A stretch of DNA of 64,000 bases from CAWAXW01 sp963786155 (GCA_963786155.1 CAWAXW010000006.1:248001-312000); one strand, 5' to 3'. Positions 1-9,569 are shown, counted from the first letter of the stretch. The notes: a model not told the origin generated them from the sequence alone. Translations and numbers: made by a program.

Positions 1-342
1 ATCGGCGCGCCGAACGATGCCTACCCGATCATGTGGCCGGGACCGAACTCGAGCACGCCGCTCGCGGCCTACACCGGTGGCGAGGTGCCCGATCCGTTGG
101 CGAGCTGTAGGGGTTACAGCGCTCCAACCGGCCTTCCCTTGCTTCTCATATTGGATGAGTCCGCCAAGCTCGGCGCCCACTCGCTACGACGAGGAGGCGC
201 GGCGGTACCGCATTGCGCCTACGAGCTGAATTCCAACACCGTGGTCGTCATACCCAGGTCGCCGCTGAGCCGGGGAGCCCGATATGAGGTGACCGTGAAC
301 GCAGCGGGTGAGAAGCACAGTTGGGGCTTCCGCGTCCGCTGA
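1..342 (+). CDS. C-terminal end of a secreted protein, possibly CAP-domain type (5' truncated)
   Basis: The reading frame is open from the first base of the window and stops at 340-342, so only the last ~113 residues are present. The fragment starts with a GAPNDAYPIMWPGPN stretch and ends in a beta-rich tail (RYEVTVNAAGEKHSWGFRV). From memory this pattern resembles the C-terminal module following CAP/SCP domains in secreted actinobacterial proteins, but the catalytic or CAP part lies outside the window, so the assignment is weak. The downstream gene has its own Shine-Dalgarno and is probably separate. Confidence 0.45.
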   Translation: MGAPNDAYPIMWPGPNSSTPLAAYTGGEVPDPLASCRGYSAPTGLPLLLILDESAKLGAHSLRRGGAAVPHCAYELNSNTVVVIPRSPLSRGARYEVTVNAAGEKHSWGFRVR

Positions 343-387
343 GTAGTCTCCATCTAAGAGACGCCGCCGCGAGAAGGAGGAGCCGGC

Positions 388-711
388 ATGGGATTCATGG
401 ACAAGGTCAAATCTGCCGCATCGGACGTGGCCCAGCAGACGAAACAGGCCACCAACAAGGCGCAGGAAAAGATGGGCGAGGTTCAGACCAAGAAGAAGAT
501 GAACGAGCTGGCCACGAAGCTCGGCTGGTTGATATACCAAGAGCGAGCCCACGCGAAGCCCGCGGGGGCCGAAGCCGACCAGATCGTCGCCGAGATCACT
601 TCGCTCTACGCCGAGCTCGAGGCCGCGCCCGCCGCCGAGTCCGTCGAGCAAGCCCCCCCGCCCGCGGCCGGCCCGCCCCCAGCTGAACCCCCCGGAGGCG
701 ACTCGGTCTAG
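388..711 (+). CDS. small conserved actinobacterial helical protein
   Basis: 107 residues. A good Shine-Dalgarno (GAAGGAGG) sits 9 nt before the ATG. The N-terminus begins MGFMDKVKSAASDVAQQTKQ, then Lys/Gln/Ala-rich helical sequence with coiled-coil character to about residue 75, ending in a Pro/Ala-rich disordered tail. Small proteins starting MGFMDKVKAQ are widespread in actinobacteria without an established function. There is no signal peptide or membrane span. It lies 8 nt upstream of the nnrDE start and may be cotranscribed with it. Confidence 0.7.
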   Translation: MGFMDKVKSAASDVAQQTKQATNKAQEKMGEVQTKKKMNELATKLGWLIYQERAHAKPAGAEADQIVAEITSLYAELEAAPAAESVEQAPPPAAGPPPAEPPGGDSV

Positions 712-718
712 TCCCCAG

Positions 719-2230
719 GTGCAGCCGCTCCCGACCCCGGAGGAGATGGCCCGCGCGGATGCCGCCGCGATCGAAGGCGGAACATCCGCCGCGCTGTTGA
801 TGGATCGCGCCGGGCGCGCGGTCGCTCGCGCCGTTGTGGAGCTTGCGGGTGGCCGGTACGGCACAAAGGTGGCGGTCGTGTGTGGGAAGGGCAACAACGG
901 AGGGGACGGATTCGTAGCCGCGCGCGTACTGCACTCACAAGGCGTGGCCGTCTCATGTATGTCGTCGAGTCCACCGAGAGACTTCTCTGGCCCGAGCGCC
1001 GAGCACTTGGCGCGCATGAGAGAAGAAGGTGTCGCGCTTCGTCCGTTCGCAGCCGAAGACCTCGATCCAGTGGACGTCGTAGTGGACGCCGTGTTCGGCA
1101 CCGGCTTCGAGGGATTACCTCGCGACGACGCGGCCCGCATCATCGAAGCCATCAACTCTTCAGGCGCGCTCGTGGTCGCGGTCGACATCCCATCGGGAGT
1201 CGACGGCTTGACCGGTGCGACAGAGGGTGTCGCTGTAAGAGCCGACGTGACCGTGGCGATGGGCGCGCAGAAACTCGGAACCACGCTCGGGCAAGGCGCG
1301 CTCCATTCGGACCGCGTCGAAGTGGCGGAGATCGGGATAGACGTCAACACGTCAGCAACTCGCATGCTCGAAGCGCGCGATGTCCTGGACATGTTGCCGA
1401 TCCGCGCCCTCGACGCACACAAGCGCAGCAGCGGAGCGGTCGCTGTGATCGCAGGATCCGAAGGGATGTCGGGGGCGGCACTGCTGACCGCGCGCGGGGC
1501 GGAACGAATGGGATCTGGCTACGTGACGGTGGCCTCGACCCGTGCGGTCGACGCCGCGGTCTCGGCCGCATTGCCCGAGGTCTTGACCCGCGTGGTCACA
1601 CAAGAGGAGGCGTTGGGCCCCGAGTCGCTCGATGCTTTCTCGGACGTGTTGGACAAGGCCGATGCCGTCGCCTTGGGACCCGGGCTGGGACAAGGCGTGA
1701 AGCAACGAGCCCTGGTCGCCGAGGCACTGACGAAGATCGACCTCCCGATCGTGCTTGACGCCGACGGCCTGAACTCGCTCGCATCCGACGCCGCATCACT
1801 CGAGCATCGCTCGGGCGCAACGGTCATCACCCCTCATCCCGCCGAGTTGGCTCGCCTCATGAACTCGAGCACGGCGGAGGTCCAGGCGGACCGCGCCGGG
1901 AGCGCTCGCGGGGCGGCCGATCGGTTCGGCTGCGTCGTGCTCCTCAAAGGCTTCCGTTCGGTCATAGCTCACGAGGCGGGGCTGACGGTGATCCCCACGG
2001 GCGGCCCCGAGCTCGCGACTGCCGGCACGGGAGACGTGCTCACCGGAGTAGTGGCGGCCCTTCTCGCAGCCGGGCTGGGGGCTCGGGAGGCCGCCGAAGC
2101 CGGAGCTTTCGTTCACGGACTCGCCGGCTCCGTCGCCGGAGCGAACCTCGGAGCCACGGGAGTGGTCGCCTGGGACGTGGCCGAAGCGCTGCCCGAGGCG
2201 ATCGATCTGGTGTGGGAAACGCCGAACTAG
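719..2230 (+). CDS. nnr: bifunctional NAD(P)HX epimerase / ADP-dependent NAD(P)HX dehydratase
   Basis: 503 residues, GTG start. This enzyme repairs hydrated NADH/NADPH: the epimerase domain interconverts the R and S hydrates and the dehydratase domain removes water using ADP. The N-terminal YjeF_N domain (about 1-205) carries the GKGNNGGDGFVAARVL nucleotide-binding motif. The C-terminal ribokinase-like dehydratase domain (about 225-500) carries GPGLGQG, a VITPHPAELARLM segment and the signature GTGDVLTGVVAALLAAGL. Length and domain order match the usual bacterial fusion. It precedes alr by 10 nt, a neighbourhood common in bacteria, and the two are probably one operon. Confidence 0.95.
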   Translation: MQPLPTPEEMARADAAAIEGGTSAALLMDRAGRAVARAVVELAGGRYGTKVAVVCGKGNNGGDGFVAARVLHSQGVAVSCMSSSPPRDFSGPSAEHLARMREEGVALRPFAAEDLDPVDVVVDAVFGTGFEGLPRDDAARIIEAINSSGALVVAVDIPSGVDGLTGATEGVAVRADVTVAMGAQKLGTTLGQGALHSDRVEVAEIGIDVNTSATRMLEARDVLDMLPIRALDAHKRSSGAVAVIAGSEGMSGAALLTARGAERMGSGYVTVASTRAVDAAVSAALPEVLTRVVTQEEALGPESLDAFSDVLDKADAVALGPGLGQGVKQRALVAEALTKIDLPIVLDADGLNSLASDAASLEHRSGATVITPHPAELARLMNSSTAEVQADRAGSARGAADRFGCVVLLKGFRSVIAHEAGLTVIPTGGPELATAGTGDVLTGVVAALLAAGLGAREAAEAGAFVHGLAGSVAGANLGATGVVAWDVAEALPEAIDLVWETPN

Positions 2231-2240
2231 TCTCAGGCCT

Positions 2241-3392
2241 ATGACCGGTCTCGACGAGCAAACGATCGCAGCCCGGGGGCACCCGGTGTGGGCCGAGGTG
2301 GACCTCGCCGCCATCCGCCACAACATCGCGACTCTCGCCGAACGTGCGCGCGGGGCCGAGGTGATGGGGGTGGTCAAGGGCTATGCGTACGGGCACGGGA
2401 ATCCTGCGAGCGCGAACGCCATGGTGCAGGGCGGGGCGACGCGGCTGGGGGTCGCTCGGGTCGCCGAGGCCCTTCATCTGCGAGAGGCCGGCGTCGAGGT
2501 GCCGATCCACGTCTTCACCGAGCCCCCGCCCAGCGCGATCCCCCTTCTGATCGAGAACCGGCTCACCGCGACCATCTACACACGACCTTTCGCCGCGGAG
2601 CTATCGGAGGCCGCCGCCGCGAGCGGCTCGAGGATCGGGGTTCACGTGAAGGTCGATACGGGGATGCATCGGGTCGGCGTGCCCGCCGACGAGGCCGTCG
2701 CGGTCTTCGAGGAGCTCGCGCGCCTTCCCGGTATCTCGATCGAAGGAGCCTGGAGTCACCTCGCCGTCGCCGACGTCCCCGACCATCCCTTCACGCGCAA
2801 GCAGCTCGATCTCTTCCTCGACGTCGTCGGTCGCGTTCAGCGAGCCGGCATCGATGTTGGAACGCGTCACATTGCCAACTCGGCCGCCACTCTGTCGATG
2901 CCCGACAGCCATCTCGATCTGGTCAGGTGCGGCGTGGCCTCCTACGGTCTGTGGCCGGGGGACGATCTCGTCGGGGTCGCCGACCTTCGCCCCGCGCTGT
3001 CGCTGAAGGCGCGCGTCAACATGGCCAAGACGGTTCCCGCCGGAGATGCGCTCTCGTACGGGCTGAACTACGAGCTGGCGCGCACCAGCCGGGTCGTCAC
3101 GATCCCCGCCGGGTACGCGGACGGTTACGACCGGCGCCTGTCGGGGAGGGCCGACGTCTTGATCGGCGGCGCCAGGTACGGGGTATCGGGCACGGTATGC
3201 ATGGACCAGTTCATGGTTGATGTTGCCGACGCGGACGTCGAGGTCGGCGCGGTCGCCACCCTGCTCGGATCCGACGGCGACAATCGCATCGCCGCGGAGG
3301 ACCTCGCCTCGATCCTCGGCACGATCAACTACGAGATAACGACGCGCATCCCGTCGCGCGTCCCCCGCCTCTATCTGAACGAGGTGCCCTAG
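2241..3392 (+). CDS. alr: alanine racemase
   Basis: 383 residues. PLP-dependent interconversion of L- and D-alanine, supplying D-Ala for peptidoglycan. The PLP lysine is in VVKGYAYGHG (Lys about 46). The second catalytic residue, a tyrosine, is in LSYGLNYE (about 272). IPAGYADGYDRR and GTVCMDQFMVDV are the usual C-terminal domain signatures. The canonical VVKADAYGHG is here VVKGYAYGHG, a substitution beside but not at the catalytic Lys. The TAG stop overlaps the next gene's GTG (TAGTG), so translation is probably coupled. Confidence 0.96.
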   Translation: MTGLDEQTIAARGHPVWAEVDLAAIRHNIATLAERARGAEVMGVVKGYAYGHGNPASANAMVQGGATRLGVARVAEALHLREAGVEVPIHVFTEPPPSAIPLLIENRLTATIYTRPFAAELSEAAAASGSRIGVHVKVDTGMHRVGVPADEAVAVFEELARLPGISIEGAWSHLAVADVPDHPFTRKQLDLFLDVVGRVQRAGIDVGTRHIANSAATLSMPDSHLDLVRCGVASYGLWPGDDLVGVADLRPALSLKARVNMAKTVPAGDALSYGLNYELARTSRVVTIPAGYADGYDRRLSGRADVLIGGARYGVSGTVCMDQFMVDVADADVEVGAVATLLGSDGDNRIAAEDLASILGTINYEITTRIPSRVPRLYLNEVP

Positions 3393-4423
3393 TGGCCCGC
3401 GGAAAGGTGCTCGCGCTCGCCGGCGCAGCCGCGACGGCTGCGGCCGGGATCGCTCTCGAGAAGGCAGCTCTGGGTCGCAAGCGCAAAGTAGACCCGATGG
3501 CTGCCGAGGCTTACGGCGAGCGCCGGGCCGAGAGGACGCGGCACGTGACCCTGCGGGACGGCGCGCGCATCTTCGTCGAAGAGAGCGGCCCGAAGACCGC
3601 GACCAAAGGCGCGCTCTTCATCCACGGCTCCGCGCTGCGAACCGACACCTGGTACCACCAGCTCGAAGGAGTGGGGGGCTTCCGCTCGGTCTTCTACGAC
3701 ATGCGGGGCCACGGCTTGTCCGAGCGAGGCACCGCCGACTTCACGATCACCGAGCTCACCCGCGACGTGGAAGAGATCGCCGCGGCGGTCAAGCTCAAGG
3801 AGTTCGTCATCGTCGGGCACTCGGTCGGGGGCATGACTGCGCTCCAACTCGGGCGCGAGCGACCGGAGCTGCTCGGCTCGACGGTCAAGGGCTTGGTGCT
3901 GGTCAACACGACCTACGGTCCTGTGACGGACACCCTTATCGGCGGAAGCGGCATCGCGCGCGTCGAGCGGATGACGCGCAGGCCGTTCGACGCGATCGGC
4001 GGATATCACCAACGCATCGAGCGCTTGCGCCGCATCCTCCGCCCGTCGGACGCCCTGTTCTGGACGGTCGCGCTTCTGGGGTTCGGGCCCAAAGCCTCCG
4101 CGCGGCAGATCGACTTCACCTACGACATGCTCGCGGAGACCCCGATGGACGTGATCATCGAGCTCATCCAGTGCTACCGGGACTACGACATGACCGACCA
4201 TCTGGCGGAGGTGACCGTTCCCGTCCTGGTGATCGGCGGCTCCCACGACCGCCTGACGATGGCGCACGCATCCGATCACCTGGCCGACCACCTGCCCAAG
4301 GCGGAGCTCCACATCTTCGACAAGAGCGGCCACATGACCATGCTGGAGCGACACGAAGAGTTCAATGTCATGCTTGCGGAGTTCCTGACCAACACCCTGG
4401 GAAAGCGACGGGCCTCTAAGTGA
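3392..4423 (+). CDS. alpha/beta hydrolase
   Basis: 343 residues, GTG start overlapping the alr stop. The first ~30 residues are Ala-rich and hydrophobic, so the protein may be membrane-anchored or exported. The hydrolase fold has the oxyanion region FIHGSALRTD, the nucleophile elbow GHSVGG (Ser about 143), an acid in GGSHDRLT (Asp about 286) and the catalytic His in SGHMTM (about 313). The family includes haloperoxidase-like esterases and C-C hydrolases; the substrate cannot be read from sequence. It lies between alr and an aminopeptidase with overlapping codons on both sides, so these genes form one transcription unit. Confidence 0.85.
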   Translation: MARGKVLALAGAAATAAAGIALEKAALGRKRKVDPMAAEAYGERRAERTRHVTLRDGARIFVEESGPKTATKGALFIHGSALRTDTWYHQLEGVGGFRSVFYDMRGHGLSERGTADFTITELTRDVEEIAAAVKLKEFVIVGHSVGGMTALQLGRERPELLGSTVKGLVLVNTTYGPVTDTLIGGSGIARVERMTRRPFDAIGGYHQRIERLRRILRPSDALFWTVALLGFGPKASARQIDFTYDMLAETPMDVIIELIQCYRDYDMTDHLAEVTVPVLVIGGSHDRLTMAHASDHLADHLPKAELHIFDKSGHMTMLERHEEFNVMLAEFLTNTLGKRRASK

Positions 4424-5523
4424 GAGACGAACGGATAGAGAAGCTCGCGGACATCCTGGTCGACTACTCGACCGGGGTGAGCGCCGGCGATCTCGTCATC
4501 ATCAGGGGCGCGTACGTCTCGGAGCCGCTGATGCTGGCCCTGTATCGCCGCTGTCTCGAGAGAGGCGCGTACGTCCGTCCGGAGACGACCCTTCCGCGTG
4601 CGCAGCCCCTCTTCTATCGTCATGCCAACGACGATCAGTTGAAGTTCGTCTGGCCGGTGGACAAGTGGGTCACGGAGAACATCGACGTCTCGTTCCACAT
4701 CCTCGCGGACACGAACACGCGCCAGCTATCGAGCGTCGACCCACAACGTCAATCGATCGCTTCGAGCGCGCGCAAGGACCTGATGCGCACGTCGATGCAA
4801 AGAGCGGCAGACGGCGAGTACCGCTGGAACGTCACGCTCTTCCCGACCGAGGCTTATGCGATGGAGGCCGGGATGAGCCTCGATGAGTACGAGGACTTCT
4901 ACTACCGAGCATGCCTCGTGCACACCGACGATCCGGTGGCCGAGTGGGAGAAGGTCGCGGATCGCAACAAGCACCTGGTCGAGTGGATGAAAGGTCGCAA
5001 GCAAGTCCATATCGAGGGCGAGGGCACCGACCTGACGCTCGGCATCGAGGACCGCACGTTCGTCCCCTCGGAGGGCAAGGAGAACTTCCCGGACGGCGAG
5101 ATCTTCACCGGACCGGTCGAGGACGTCACGACCGGCGTGGTCACGTTCACTTACCCCGCGATCTACGGGGGCCGGGCGGTCGAAGGGGTCCGCCTCGAGT
5201 TCGAGAAGGGCCGCATCGTGCACGCGTCCGCCAATCGCAACGAAGATTTCCTCATCAAGACCCTCGACACCGATCCGGGTGCGCGCATCCTCGGCGAGCT
5301 CGGCATCGGCACGAACTACGGGATCACGGAGTTCACCGGCGAGGTGCTCCTCGACGAGAAGATCGGCGGCACCGTCCATCTCGCCGTCGGCAAGTCCTAT
5401 CCCGAGACCGGCGGCCGCAACGAGTCGGCCGTCCACTGGGACATGGTCTGCGACCTCCGCCGCGGGGGCCGGGTAACGGTCGACGGAGACGTCTTCATGG
5501 AGGACGGCAAGATCGTCGTCTGA
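4420..5523 (+). CDS. M29 family metallo-aminopeptidase
   Basis: 367 residues. GTG start in a four-base GTGA overlap with the hydrolase stop. The family (AmpS / aminopeptidase T / aminopeptidase II) removes N-terminal residues from peptides using a dinuclear metal centre in a dimeric cytoplasmic enzyme. Visible landmarks are NFPDGEIFTGPVE, the LGELGIGTNYGI segment, DEKIGGTVHLAVGKSYPETGG and VHWDMVCDLR near the C-terminus, which supply the Glu/His/Tyr/Asp metal ligands of the family. Length is slightly short of the usual ~400 residues but complete. It is the last gene of the nnr-alr operon; the next gene has its own promoter. Confidence 0.93.
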   Translation: MRDERIEKLADILVDYSTGVSAGDLVIIRGAYVSEPLMLALYRRCLERGAYVRPETTLPRAQPLFYRHANDDQLKFVWPVDKWVTENIDVSFHILADTNTRQLSSVDPQRQSIASSARKDLMRTSMQRAADGEYRWNVTLFPTEAYAMEAGMSLDEYEDFYYRACLVHTDDPVAEWEKVADRNKHLVEWMKGRKQVHIEGEGTDLTLGIEDRTFVPSEGKENFPDGEIFTGPVEDVTTGVVTFTYPAIYGGRAVEGVRLEFEKGRIVHASANRNEDFLIKTLDTDPGARILGELGIGTNYGITEFTGEVLLDEKIGGTVHLAVGKSYPETGGRNESAVHWDMVCDLRRGGRVTVDGDVFMEDGKIVV

Positions 5524-5538
5524 GTCTCGGCCTGCGTG

Positions 5539-5567
5539 TTGACCCCCCGTGCCGGCCTGCATATCGT
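5539..5567 (+). promoter_or_regulatory. sigma70-type promoter of the UDG/tsa operon
   Basis: TTGACC (5539-5544), a 17-nt spacer, then TATCGT (5562-5567). The UDG start codon follows after only 6 nt, so the transcript is predicted to be leaderless. The site lies in the short gap after the M29 peptidase gene. Confidence 0.75.
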
Positions 5568-5573
5568 CGGCAC

Positions 5574-6268
5574 ATGCCGGGCCGGGGTTCCATCGAGATC
5601 GACGTCGTCCGCGAGCGCGCCCTCGGGTGCACCGCCTGCCGGTTGGCACAGGGCAGGACCCAGGTCGTGTGGGCCAAGGGCAACCTCGACGGGGACCTTC
5701 TCTTCATCGGCGAGGCCCCCGGTTTCCACGAGGACCAGCAGGGGCTGCCATTCGTAGGAGCGGCCGGCCAATTGCTGGATCGGCTCCTGGACGAGGTCGG
5801 GATCGATCGGGAAGAGCTGCGATCGTCAACGTCCTCAAGTGCCGGCCCCCCAACAACCGGGACCCGCAGCCCGACGAGATCGAGACCTGCCGGCCGTGGC
5901 TCGAGGCTCAACTCGACTACATGCGGCCGCGGGTCATCGTGACTCTCGGCAACTTCGCTACCAGGTTCATCCTCGAGGACCCGATCGGGATCACCAAGGC
6001 CCGCGGTCGGCGCTACGAGCGCCTGGGGGCCGTCGTCGTCCCCATCTTGCATCCGGCCGCGGCCCTACGGGGCGGGCGCTTCGGCGGGATCAGCTCCGTC
6101 GATCTGATCCGTGAGGATCTCTCCGTGGTCAAAGGGATATTGGAGGAGGTGAGGGAGCCGGAGCCGCGGGTCGGCGGTAGCGGCTCCCTCCGCCGAGGCC
6201 GACCAGCTCGGAGCTACTGGGCTCTTGCGCTGAAACGGAACATAGCAAGGCCGCAGGGTGTACTGTGA
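5574..6268 (+). CDS. uracil-DNA glycosylase, family 4 ([4Fe-4S])
   Basis: About 231 residues if one frame break is repaired. Removes uracil from DNA. The ATG at 5574 opens a frame with the first cluster cysteines (CTACRLAQGR) and the active-site motif GEAPGFHEDQQGLPFVGAAG. The frame is lost just after EEL (about 5820) and continues in another frame as IVNVLKCRPPNNRDPQPDE...ETCRPWL, carrying the other two cluster cysteines, then ILHPAAALRGG. A missing base at about 5820 restores one protein and is probably a sequence error. The last ~45 residues after EEV are an unusual Arg-rich tail, possibly another frame artefact. The 3' end overlaps the tsaE start. Confidence 0.88.
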
Positions 6269-6839
6269 GGGCCACGGGGTCGTTTCGAGGTCGCCCGAGG
6301 AGACGCGCATCCTCGGGGCGGCGCTCGCCCCCATGCTCCTGCCGGGCGACGTGATCAGCCTCACGGGCGACCTGGGCGCGGGCAAGACCGTCTTCGTCCA
6401 GGGGCTGGCGGCCGCCCTCGGCGCCAACGGGCGCGTGACCAGTCCGACCTTCACGATCGTCCACGAGTACGAGGCGCGCTACCGGATCGTCCACCTCGAC
6501 GTGTACCGGCTGAACTACTACCAGGAGGTGCTCGACCTGGGCTTCGAGGAGCTGTTCGATCCGGAGAGCATCCTGGTCGTCGAGTGGGGCGAGGCAGTGT
6601 CGCCCTTGCTGCCCCGCCGCCACCTGGAGGTCGACATCCGCAGGCACGAAGATCCGAACGGGCCTGAGGACGAGCGGGTGGTCGTCTTCAAGCCCCGGGG
6701 CGAGGAGTGGGCCCGCAAGGTCGAGGGCATGCGCACGACGGCGGAGACTCTGCTCGACGCAGCGCAACCGGAACAACCTGAGGCCGGTCGCCGGTTCTGG
6801 GATGCGACCATTAGCCCGAGACAGATCGGGGAGAAGTGA
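6258..6839 (+). CDS. tsaE: tRNA t6A threonylcarbamoyladenosine biosynthesis ATPase TsaE
   Basis: 193 residues. P-loop ATPase that drives turnover of the TsaB-TsaD complex installing t6A37 in ANN-reading tRNAs. Walker A GDLGAGKT lies at about residues 37-44, followed by the family's SPTFTIVHEY and HLDVYRL motifs and VVEWGE. The C-terminal 40 residues extend beyond the conserved core. The GTG at 6258 is the first start in frame; an internal start around 6279 is possible because the first residues are not conserved. The stop overlaps the tsaB ATG. Confidence 0.93.
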   Translation: MYCEGHGVVSRSPEETRILGAALAPMLLPGDVISLTGDLGAGKTVFVQGLAAALGANGRVTSPTFTIVHEYEARYRIVHLDVYRLNYYQEVLDLGFEELFDPESILVVEWGEAVSPLLPRRHLEVDIRRHEDPNGPEDERVVVFKPRGEEWARKVEGMRTTAETLLDAAQPEQPEAGRRFWDATISPRQIGEK

Positions 6840-7550
6840 TGCTGGTTCTCGGGATCGAGACCTCGACGCCCCAGGCGAGCGTGGCGATCGGCTCCGAACA
6901 GGGAGTCATCGCGAGCGCGATCGTCTCGCGCGGCCACAGCCACAACGAGTTCCTGCTGCCGGCCATCCGTTTCTGCCTGGACCAGGCCGGGGTCGAGTTC
7001 CGCAACCTCGGTGGGGTGGCGGTGAGCCTCGGACCCGGGCTCTACACGGGGATGCGCGTCGGCGTCGCCACGGCGAAGGCTCTCGCGCATGCGCTCTCGG
7101 TCCCGATCGTGGGCCTGGCCAGCCTGGACCTCCTCGCCTACGACGTCCGCTACTCGCCCAAGACGATCCTGGCGGTGCTCGACGCCCGTCGCAACGAGGT
7201 CTTCCACGCCTTCTACCGGTCTTCGCCCGGGGGGATCCAACGGATGACCGAGCACACCGTGTCGCGTCCCGATCACGTCGCCATCGGGCTCGAGACGCGG
7301 CTGGAGGAGGTCCTCGTGGTGGGCAACGGCGCGCTCGTCTACCGGGACGTGTTCGAAGACCTGGGGCCGCGAGTCGAGATAGGGACCATGAGCCACGCAT
7401 TCCCCGACGCGAAGGGACTCGTCGAGCTCGCGCTTCCCCGGATGTTCCGCGAGGAGTTCGATTCCCTCTACGACCTCAAGCCCCTTTATCTCCGCCGCTC
7501 CGCGCGCGAGATCCAGTGGGACCGGATCCAGGGCCGGAGGTCGCGCGTGA
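6839..7550 (+). CDS. tsaB: tRNA t6A biosynthesis protein TsaB
   Basis: About 236 residues. ASKHA-fold partner of TsaD in the t6A complex. N-terminal LGIETSTPQASVAI and SLGPGLYTGMRVGVATAKAL are diagnostic. The conserved end of the family (LKPLYLRRSAREIQWDRI) is reached at about 7520, after which the open frame runs into rimI as Arg/Pro-rich sequence. One extra base near 7530-7545 would end the gene at the TGA at 7548-7550, directly before the rimI GTG, which I take as the true end. Start is the ATG in the TGATG overlap with tsaE. Confidence 0.9.
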
Positions 7551-8097
7551 GTGGCCATCGCCCCCCTTCCCGATCGCGAACCGATAACCGACATCGAGCT
7601 GACGCGCATGCGCCGTCGCCACCTGCGCCGCGTTATGGCTATCGAGTCGCGTGTCTACCCGCGGCCGTGGAGCACTTCGTTGTTCCTTTCCGAGCTCGCG
7701 CAGCGAGGCTCTCGTAGCTACATCGTCGCCCGGTTCGAGAACAACGTCGTCGGTTACGCGGGGATGATGTTCACCGGCGAGGAGGCCCACGTCACCAACA
7801 TCGCGGTCGATCCGGACTTCCACGGCCGCAAGGTCGGGACGCGCTTGTTGTATGCGCTCGTGACGGAGGCGATCGCACGCGGGGCGGAGCGGGTCTCGCT
7901 CGAGGTGCGCGTGTCCAACGAGGTCGCACAAGCGATGTACGACAAGTTCGGGTTCTCTGTCGTGGGTACCCGCAAGGGCTACTACATCGAGACCAACGAG
8001 GATGCCTTCGTGATGCTCGTCGGAGAACGTGCGCTCCACGGAATACCGGCTGATGCTCGAATCGATCCGGGCCGAGATCAAGAGCCTGAGCTCGTGA
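7551..8097 (+). CDS. rimI: ribosomal protein S18-alanine N-acetyltransferase RimI
   Basis: About 180 residues. GNAT-fold enzyme acetylating the N-terminal Ala of S18; it commonly sits between tsaB and tsaD as here. The acetyl-CoA loop is NIAVDPDFHGRKVGTRLL and the C-terminal FGFSVVGTRKGYYIETNEDAFVM is typical. A +1 break near 8025 separates this from the tail VRSTEYRLMLESIRAEIKSL, which ends at TGA 8095-8097. The start is the GTG immediately after the predicted tsaB stop. Confidence 0.88.
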
Positions 8098-8169
8098 ACG
8101 AGGTCCAGACCGCTCCGTCCCCTACGCGTCCAGGAGCACAAGATCGAGGAGTGGGACGACGAGACGCTC

Positions 8170-9171
8170 GTGCTCGGCATCGAGACCTCGTGCGACGAGA
8201 CCTCGGCGTCCGTGGTCAAAGGGGGCCGCGAGATCCTCTCGAACGTCATCGCGTCGCAGACCGAGCTGCACGGCGAGTACGGGGGCATCGTTCCCGAGAT
8301 CGCGGCTCGCGCCCACGTCGAGGCGCTGACGCCGACGATCCGCGAGGCGCTGCTGCGAGCCGACGTCACCTTCTGGGACCTCGACGGGATCGCGGCGACT
8401 CTGGGTCCCGGGCTGATCGGGTCGCTTGCTCGTCGGCGTCGCCGAAGCGAAGTCGATCGCGGCCGTCCTGGACGTCCCGGCGGTCGGGGTGAATCACCTC
8501 GAAGCCCACATCTACTCGAACCTGCTGGCCGACGAGAAGGCGGCGTTCCCGGCCCTCGTCCTGCTCATCTCGGGGGGGCACACGCTGCTGATCAACGCCA
8601 CCACCCACGGCGACTACGAGGTCCTTGGGAGGCACGCTCGACGATGCCGCCGGCGAGGCCTTCGACAAGGTCGCCCGCTTCCTGGGCCTCGAGTATCCGG
8701 GGGGGCCGGAGATCGACCGCCTCTCGTTGCTCGGCGACCCCGAGGCGATCAAGTTCCCCCGGGCCATGATCAAGGAGCCGGGCTTCGACGTCTCCTACTC
8801 CGGGCTCAAGACCTCGGTCATCAACTATGTCCGCAAGGCCGAGGCAGCCGGCGAAGAGATCTCGATCGAGAACATCGCGGCGACCTTCCAGGCGGCCGTC
8901 GTGGAGATGCAGGTGGCCAAGACCATGGCCGCCGCCGAGCACACCGGCTCCCAGAGCGTCTTTCTGTGCGGGGGGGTGGCGGCGAACTCCGGGCTCCGGC
9001 AGGGCCTGGGCCAGGCCTGCGTCGAGCGAGGCCTCTCGCTTCCACGTCCCGCCCCTGGAGCTGTGCACCGACAACGCCGCGATGGTGGCCGCCTGCGGCA
9101 CGGCCATGCTCCGCCGGGGCCTCTACCTGAGCCTGGAGGCCTCCCCGGACCCCAATCTGCCCCTGGTTTGA
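8170..9171 (+). CDS. tsaD: tRNA N6-adenosine threonylcarbamoyltransferase TsaD (frameshifted in this sequence)
   Basis: Catalytic subunit of t6A synthesis. Four frame segments join into one complete protein of about 333 residues: [15 protein letters not shown] (frame from 8170), then [14 protein letters not shown] with the metal-binding [11 protein letters not shown] and ISGGHTLL, then [20 protein letters not shown] through [13 protein letters not shown], then [20 protein letters not shown] to the stop. The breaks are +1 at about 8427, 8627 and 9035. Removing one base each time restores textbook motifs, so these look like sequence errors in an essential gene. A start upstream of 8170 is possible because codons from 8131 are also open in frame. 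Confidence 0.92.
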
Positions 9172-9197
9172 CCCCTCCGGCCACCTCCGGCTACCAT
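9168..9197 (+). promoter_or_regulatory. promoter of groESL
   Basis: TTGACC (9168-9173), 18-nt spacer, TACCAT (9192-9197). The -35 box overlaps the tsaD stop codon and the -10 box abuts the CIRCE operator, which fits repression by HrcA. Confidence 0.75.
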
Positions 9198-9223
9198 TAG
9201 CACTCTGCTATTGGGAGTGCTAA
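9197..9223. promoter_or_regulatory. CIRCE operator (HrcA-binding site)
   Basis: Perfect inverted repeat TTAGCACTC (9197-9205), 9-nt spacer, GAGTGCTAA (9215-9223). This matches the CIRCE consensus exactly and lies between the -10 box and the groES start, so groESL is expected to be HrcA-repressed and heat-inducible. hrcA itself is not in the window. Confidence 0.97.
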
Positions 9224-9237
9224 CCACAGGAGGAAAG

Positions 9238-9540
9238 ATGGCCCAGACCAAAGTCAACATCCGCCCGCTAGAGGACCGCATCGTCGTCCGCCCCGAGGAG
9301 GGCGAGGAGACGACCGCTTCCGGAATCGTGATCCCGGACACCGCCAAGGAGAAGCCCCAAGAGGGCACCGTCCTGGCGATCGGCCCCGGCCGCCGCAGCG
9401 AGACCGGCGACCTCATCCCCCTCGACGTCAACGAGGGCGACCGGGTCATCTACTCGAAGTACGGCGGCACCGAGATCAAGCTCAACGACGAAGACCTGCT
9501 CATCCTCTCGGCGCGCGACGTGCTCGCCGTAATGGGCTAA
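9238..9540 (+). CDS. groES: co-chaperonin GroES
   Basis: 100 residues. Forms the heptameric lid of GroEL. The sequence contains [32 protein letters not shown] and [20 protein letters not shown], all typical. I start at the ATG at 9238 because AGGAGG lies 5 nt before it; the in-frame TTG at 9211 is inside the CIRCE spacer and is rejected. groEL follows after 32 nt. Confidence 0.98.
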   Translation: MAQTKVNIRPLEDRIVVRPEEGEETTASGIVIPDTAKEKPQEGTVLAIGPGRRSETGDLIPLDVNEGDRVIYSKYGGTEIKLNDEDLLILSARDVLAVMG

Positions 9541-9569
9541 GTCCCAACACCACCAACGAACAGGAGTAA

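Noticed and set aside
184..1422. 412-codon minus-strand open frame
   Set aside because: Antisense shadow of nnr in high-G+C DNA; composition (Ser/Arg/Ala-rich, no motifs) is not protein-like.
3389..4354. 321-codon minus-strand open frame
   Set aside because: Antisense of the alpha/beta hydrolase, which has a full catalytic triad; no motif in the shadow.
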